Shown: in pieces, positions 5,101-5,608 of the stretch
Layout: every line of letters starts with the position of its first letter
Position numbering within the stretch: the stretch's first letter is position 1
Source of the DNA: Nitrospirota bacterium
GTDB taxonomy: Bacteria; Nitrospirota; Leptospirillia; Leptospirillales; Leptospirillaceae
DNA length: 5,608 nucleotides
NCBI GenBank assembly: GCA_021828525.1
Contig: JAJZGM010000096.1
Span: forward strand, 1 to 5,608
Direction: 5' to 3'
Program-made: the position numbers and the translations under genes
Notes under the pieces: generated by a model
Seen by the model: the letters and a program-made list of their open reading frames with translations, nothing else
Told to the model about the DNA's origin: nothing
Database searches by the model: none

Positions 5101-5608
5101 TATGGACATGGTTTCCGAAAAGGGGTCTTGGTCCAAGAACGATTCTCGGGGAGAAGTGTTCCATCTCCCGTTCCCGGTCGATGGCGGGATTGGTCACAAC
5201 CGCCACGTTTTCCTTGAAATAGTCGGGAATGTTTGTCCGGTCCTTCGAGAGGACTGCGAGCGGGCCATCAAATCCCAGGGATCCGATGGGTTCGAAACTT
5301 GTCTGGGCAAAAGAGGAGATCATGTCATGATCATCGGTGGAAAATCCAAACGGGTTCCAGAGGGATCCCGCCGGGAGCATTCCGACAGTTGTGCCAGCCG
5401 GATACTGCAGAATTTCAGAGACAGATGGCAGCGGAACATTTTCCGGATGGGCATACGATGGAATCATGGGGTGAAAGCGTTCGGCATAGCGGTTATAAAG
5501 TGTTTCCTGGATGGCGGGATACATCATGGGAATGAGTGTTCCGCGGTTCAGGAAAAAAGCCATTTTTTCACCCGGAGCAAACGGTTTTGGTTGTCGAACC
5601 ATTCGGGA
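2147..5608 (-). CDS. gltB: Glutamate synthase large subunit (central, FMN and GXGXG domains), N-terminus beyond window
   Basis: The frame is open from the right edge to TAA at 2147-2149, giving 1153 residues. GltB with a small flavoprotein subunit converts glutamine and 2-oxoglutarate to two glutamates in cytosolic ammonium assimilation. Counting from the Met at 5602, the central domain starts near residue 85 (FGFSTDDHDM, then EPIGSLGFDGPLAVLS) and runs to about 400. The FMN synthase domain covers about 460-820, with SSMSFGSQGE, NGEGGE, the loop GQGAKPGEGG (577-586) and DLISPSNNHDLYSIEDLAQL. The Fe-S loop is CTICRECQMDTC with Cys746, 749, 752 and 757; classical enzymes use three of these positions for a 3Fe-4S cluster. 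The GXGXG domain spans about 885-1100 (TGNGMGAF, GGAQDGVGKGAM, AGMTGG). The Met at 5602 is probably internal: upstream codons stay open, and the first 80 residues (PGEKMAFFLNRGTLI) look like the linker after a glutaminase domain. Full GltB proteins are about 1500 residues. gltD is not in the window. The gene is convergent to the HxlR regulator. Confidence 0.95.
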   Translation of the reverse strand, partial: SRMVRQPKPFAPGEKMAFFLNRGTLIPMMYPAIQETLYNRYAERFHPMIPSYAHPENVPLPSVSEILQYPAGTTVGMLPAGSLWNPFGFSTDDHDMISSFAQTSFEPIGSLGFDGPLAVLSKDRTNIPDYFKENVAVVTNPAIDREREMEHFSPRIVLGPRPLFGNHVHTPRGLDLALPILLGGDMGEPLLPPDRYRALADRLGIHLLEDLPRHFPQSHIRTISSTFLQKESMKEALERIHNEAISHAKSGAEILIIDDSRALLPGHLWIDPALTTALVDRALRRSQPVGNTPNLRRNLSIIVHSGSIRNLHDTIFTFSIGADAINPHIMFETALTPVKGEKIIDLDERERRLENVVGALKKGIEKVISTMGIHEMRGYGRLFSSIGVGLELSEIFATPHFLGGEKVGLSIDRLEQEARSRAPYFHGEKTEKLSKTYHLYPKVWKLAGDVANQKEPYSKYQDKLSAVEIENPISLRHLLDIAPGRNTVPLESVDLKVGEQDYPFIISSMSFGSQGEVAYRAYAEASEQMNIICLNGEGGEILELIGKYPKSRGQQIASGRFGVNIALLNSSNLVEIKIGQGAKPGEGGHLPGKKVSAKVANARKATMGVDLISPSNNHDLYSIEDLAQLVAELKSANPKVRVAVKVPVISGIGTIGIGIAKAGADIITVSGFDGGTGAARMHALRYVGLPVEIGVTEVHRALLYAGLRDKVEIWADGGLKSSTDVLKIMCLGANRVGFGTLPMVAIGCTICRECQMDTCHVGIATQIETEEQAHDHGLKRFVPRDFEFSVRQLKHFFTGMGEDLRRLMAEIGVTRAQSIVGETGHLIQIRHFDRIDLTPLLNPSSYNLDPEGFCGLAAQEESVTLGEKITAEVERSLRLHPRAVTLQVDRSTSMDRNIGTHLSGVLHREYPNHPMVTLVINNGSITGNGMGAFIKNNMTIRVTGGAQDGVGKGAMDGRIVVLKARNEEGQFVDGSVGKSLAYGAQGGRFLIQGDCDSRAGIRLSGAEMVIGGRITAPINDHVGHLGIHSNMKGFAFEYMTNGRAVVLGDPGPWICAGMTGGTVYLLKQPHWGFDEEAIRRRIARGSKVVILPLTKEDEILVRGLLEDYMGEISASGQDEEAMWLSSITSSDLRKNFIRIIPQALQVEQTVSTE
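2932..2949. repeat. Perfect 18-base palindrome inside gltB
   Basis: AGGTGGATCGATCCACCT is fully self-complementary, with no spacer. It encodes QVDRST at the entry to the GXGXG domain. Its core, TGGATCGATCCA, recurs at 4793-4804. Function is unknown; protein-binding or chance are both possible. Confidence 0.8.
3277..3292. repeat. Perfect 16-base palindrome inside gltB
   Basis: GCCCATGATCATGGGC is fully self-complementary. It encodes AHDHG just downstream of the Fe-S loop in the protein. The centre differs from that of the palindromes at 2932 and 4792 (ATGATCAT rather than GGATCGATCC), though all contain GATC. Confidence 0.8.
4792..4805. repeat. Perfect 14-base palindrome inside gltB
   Basis: CTGGATCGATCCAG is fully self-complementary and shares the 12-base core TGGATCGATCCA with the palindrome at 2932-2949. 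Here the core is read as WIDP, whereas at 2932 it is read as VDRS, so protein conservation does not explain the shared sequence. Confidence 0.75.

Overview
The window shows bacterial gene organisation: compact genes, Shine-Dalgarno sites and a divergent regulator/target pair. No diagnostic taxonomic marker is present. The even codon use and the protein sequences would fit a mid-GC acidophile or chemolithotroph such as a Leptospirillum/Nitrospirota-type bacterium, but this is only an impression.

Left part (1-1599) is a small redox or stress module. A pirin-family cupin (402-1106, minus strand) is followed 56 bases downstream by a CDGSH iron-sulfur protein (345 to beyond base 1, minus strand, cut by the window edge). 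An HxlR-family winged-helix regulator (1240-1599, plus strand) is transcribed divergently from the pair. The 133-base divergent intergenic region holds a two-block inverted repeat. Each arm carries a -10-like TATAT element and ends in ATTTCATG, so one regulator could plausibly control both directions. The simplest reading is an HxlR regulator that controls itself and the pirin/CDGSH pair, perhaps in response to electrophiles, quinones or oxidants. The family chemistry supports this, but nothing in the window proves it.

Middle part (1600-2146) separates two convergent genes. It begins with three mutually overlapping hairpins followed by a T6 run, a likely terminator or attenuator-like element after the regulator. 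It then holds one weakly supported small plus-strand ORF (1692-2072). Nothing else in it is recognisable.

Right part (2147-5608) is most of a ferredoxin/NAD(P)H-type glutamate synthase large subunit (gltB, minus strand). It has the central domain, the FMN/Fe-S synthase domain and the GXGXG C-terminal domain. The N-terminal glutaminase domain, if present, lies beyond the right edge. The Fe-S loop has four cysteines instead of the three that ligate the classical 3Fe-4S cluster. The gltB DNA also contains three long perfect palindromes and an octamer (GGATCGAT) that recurs in three reading frames.

I see no clear novel system. The most interesting items are the mirrored divergent promoter, the possibly leaderless regulator, the overlapping hairpins and the palindromes in gltB.
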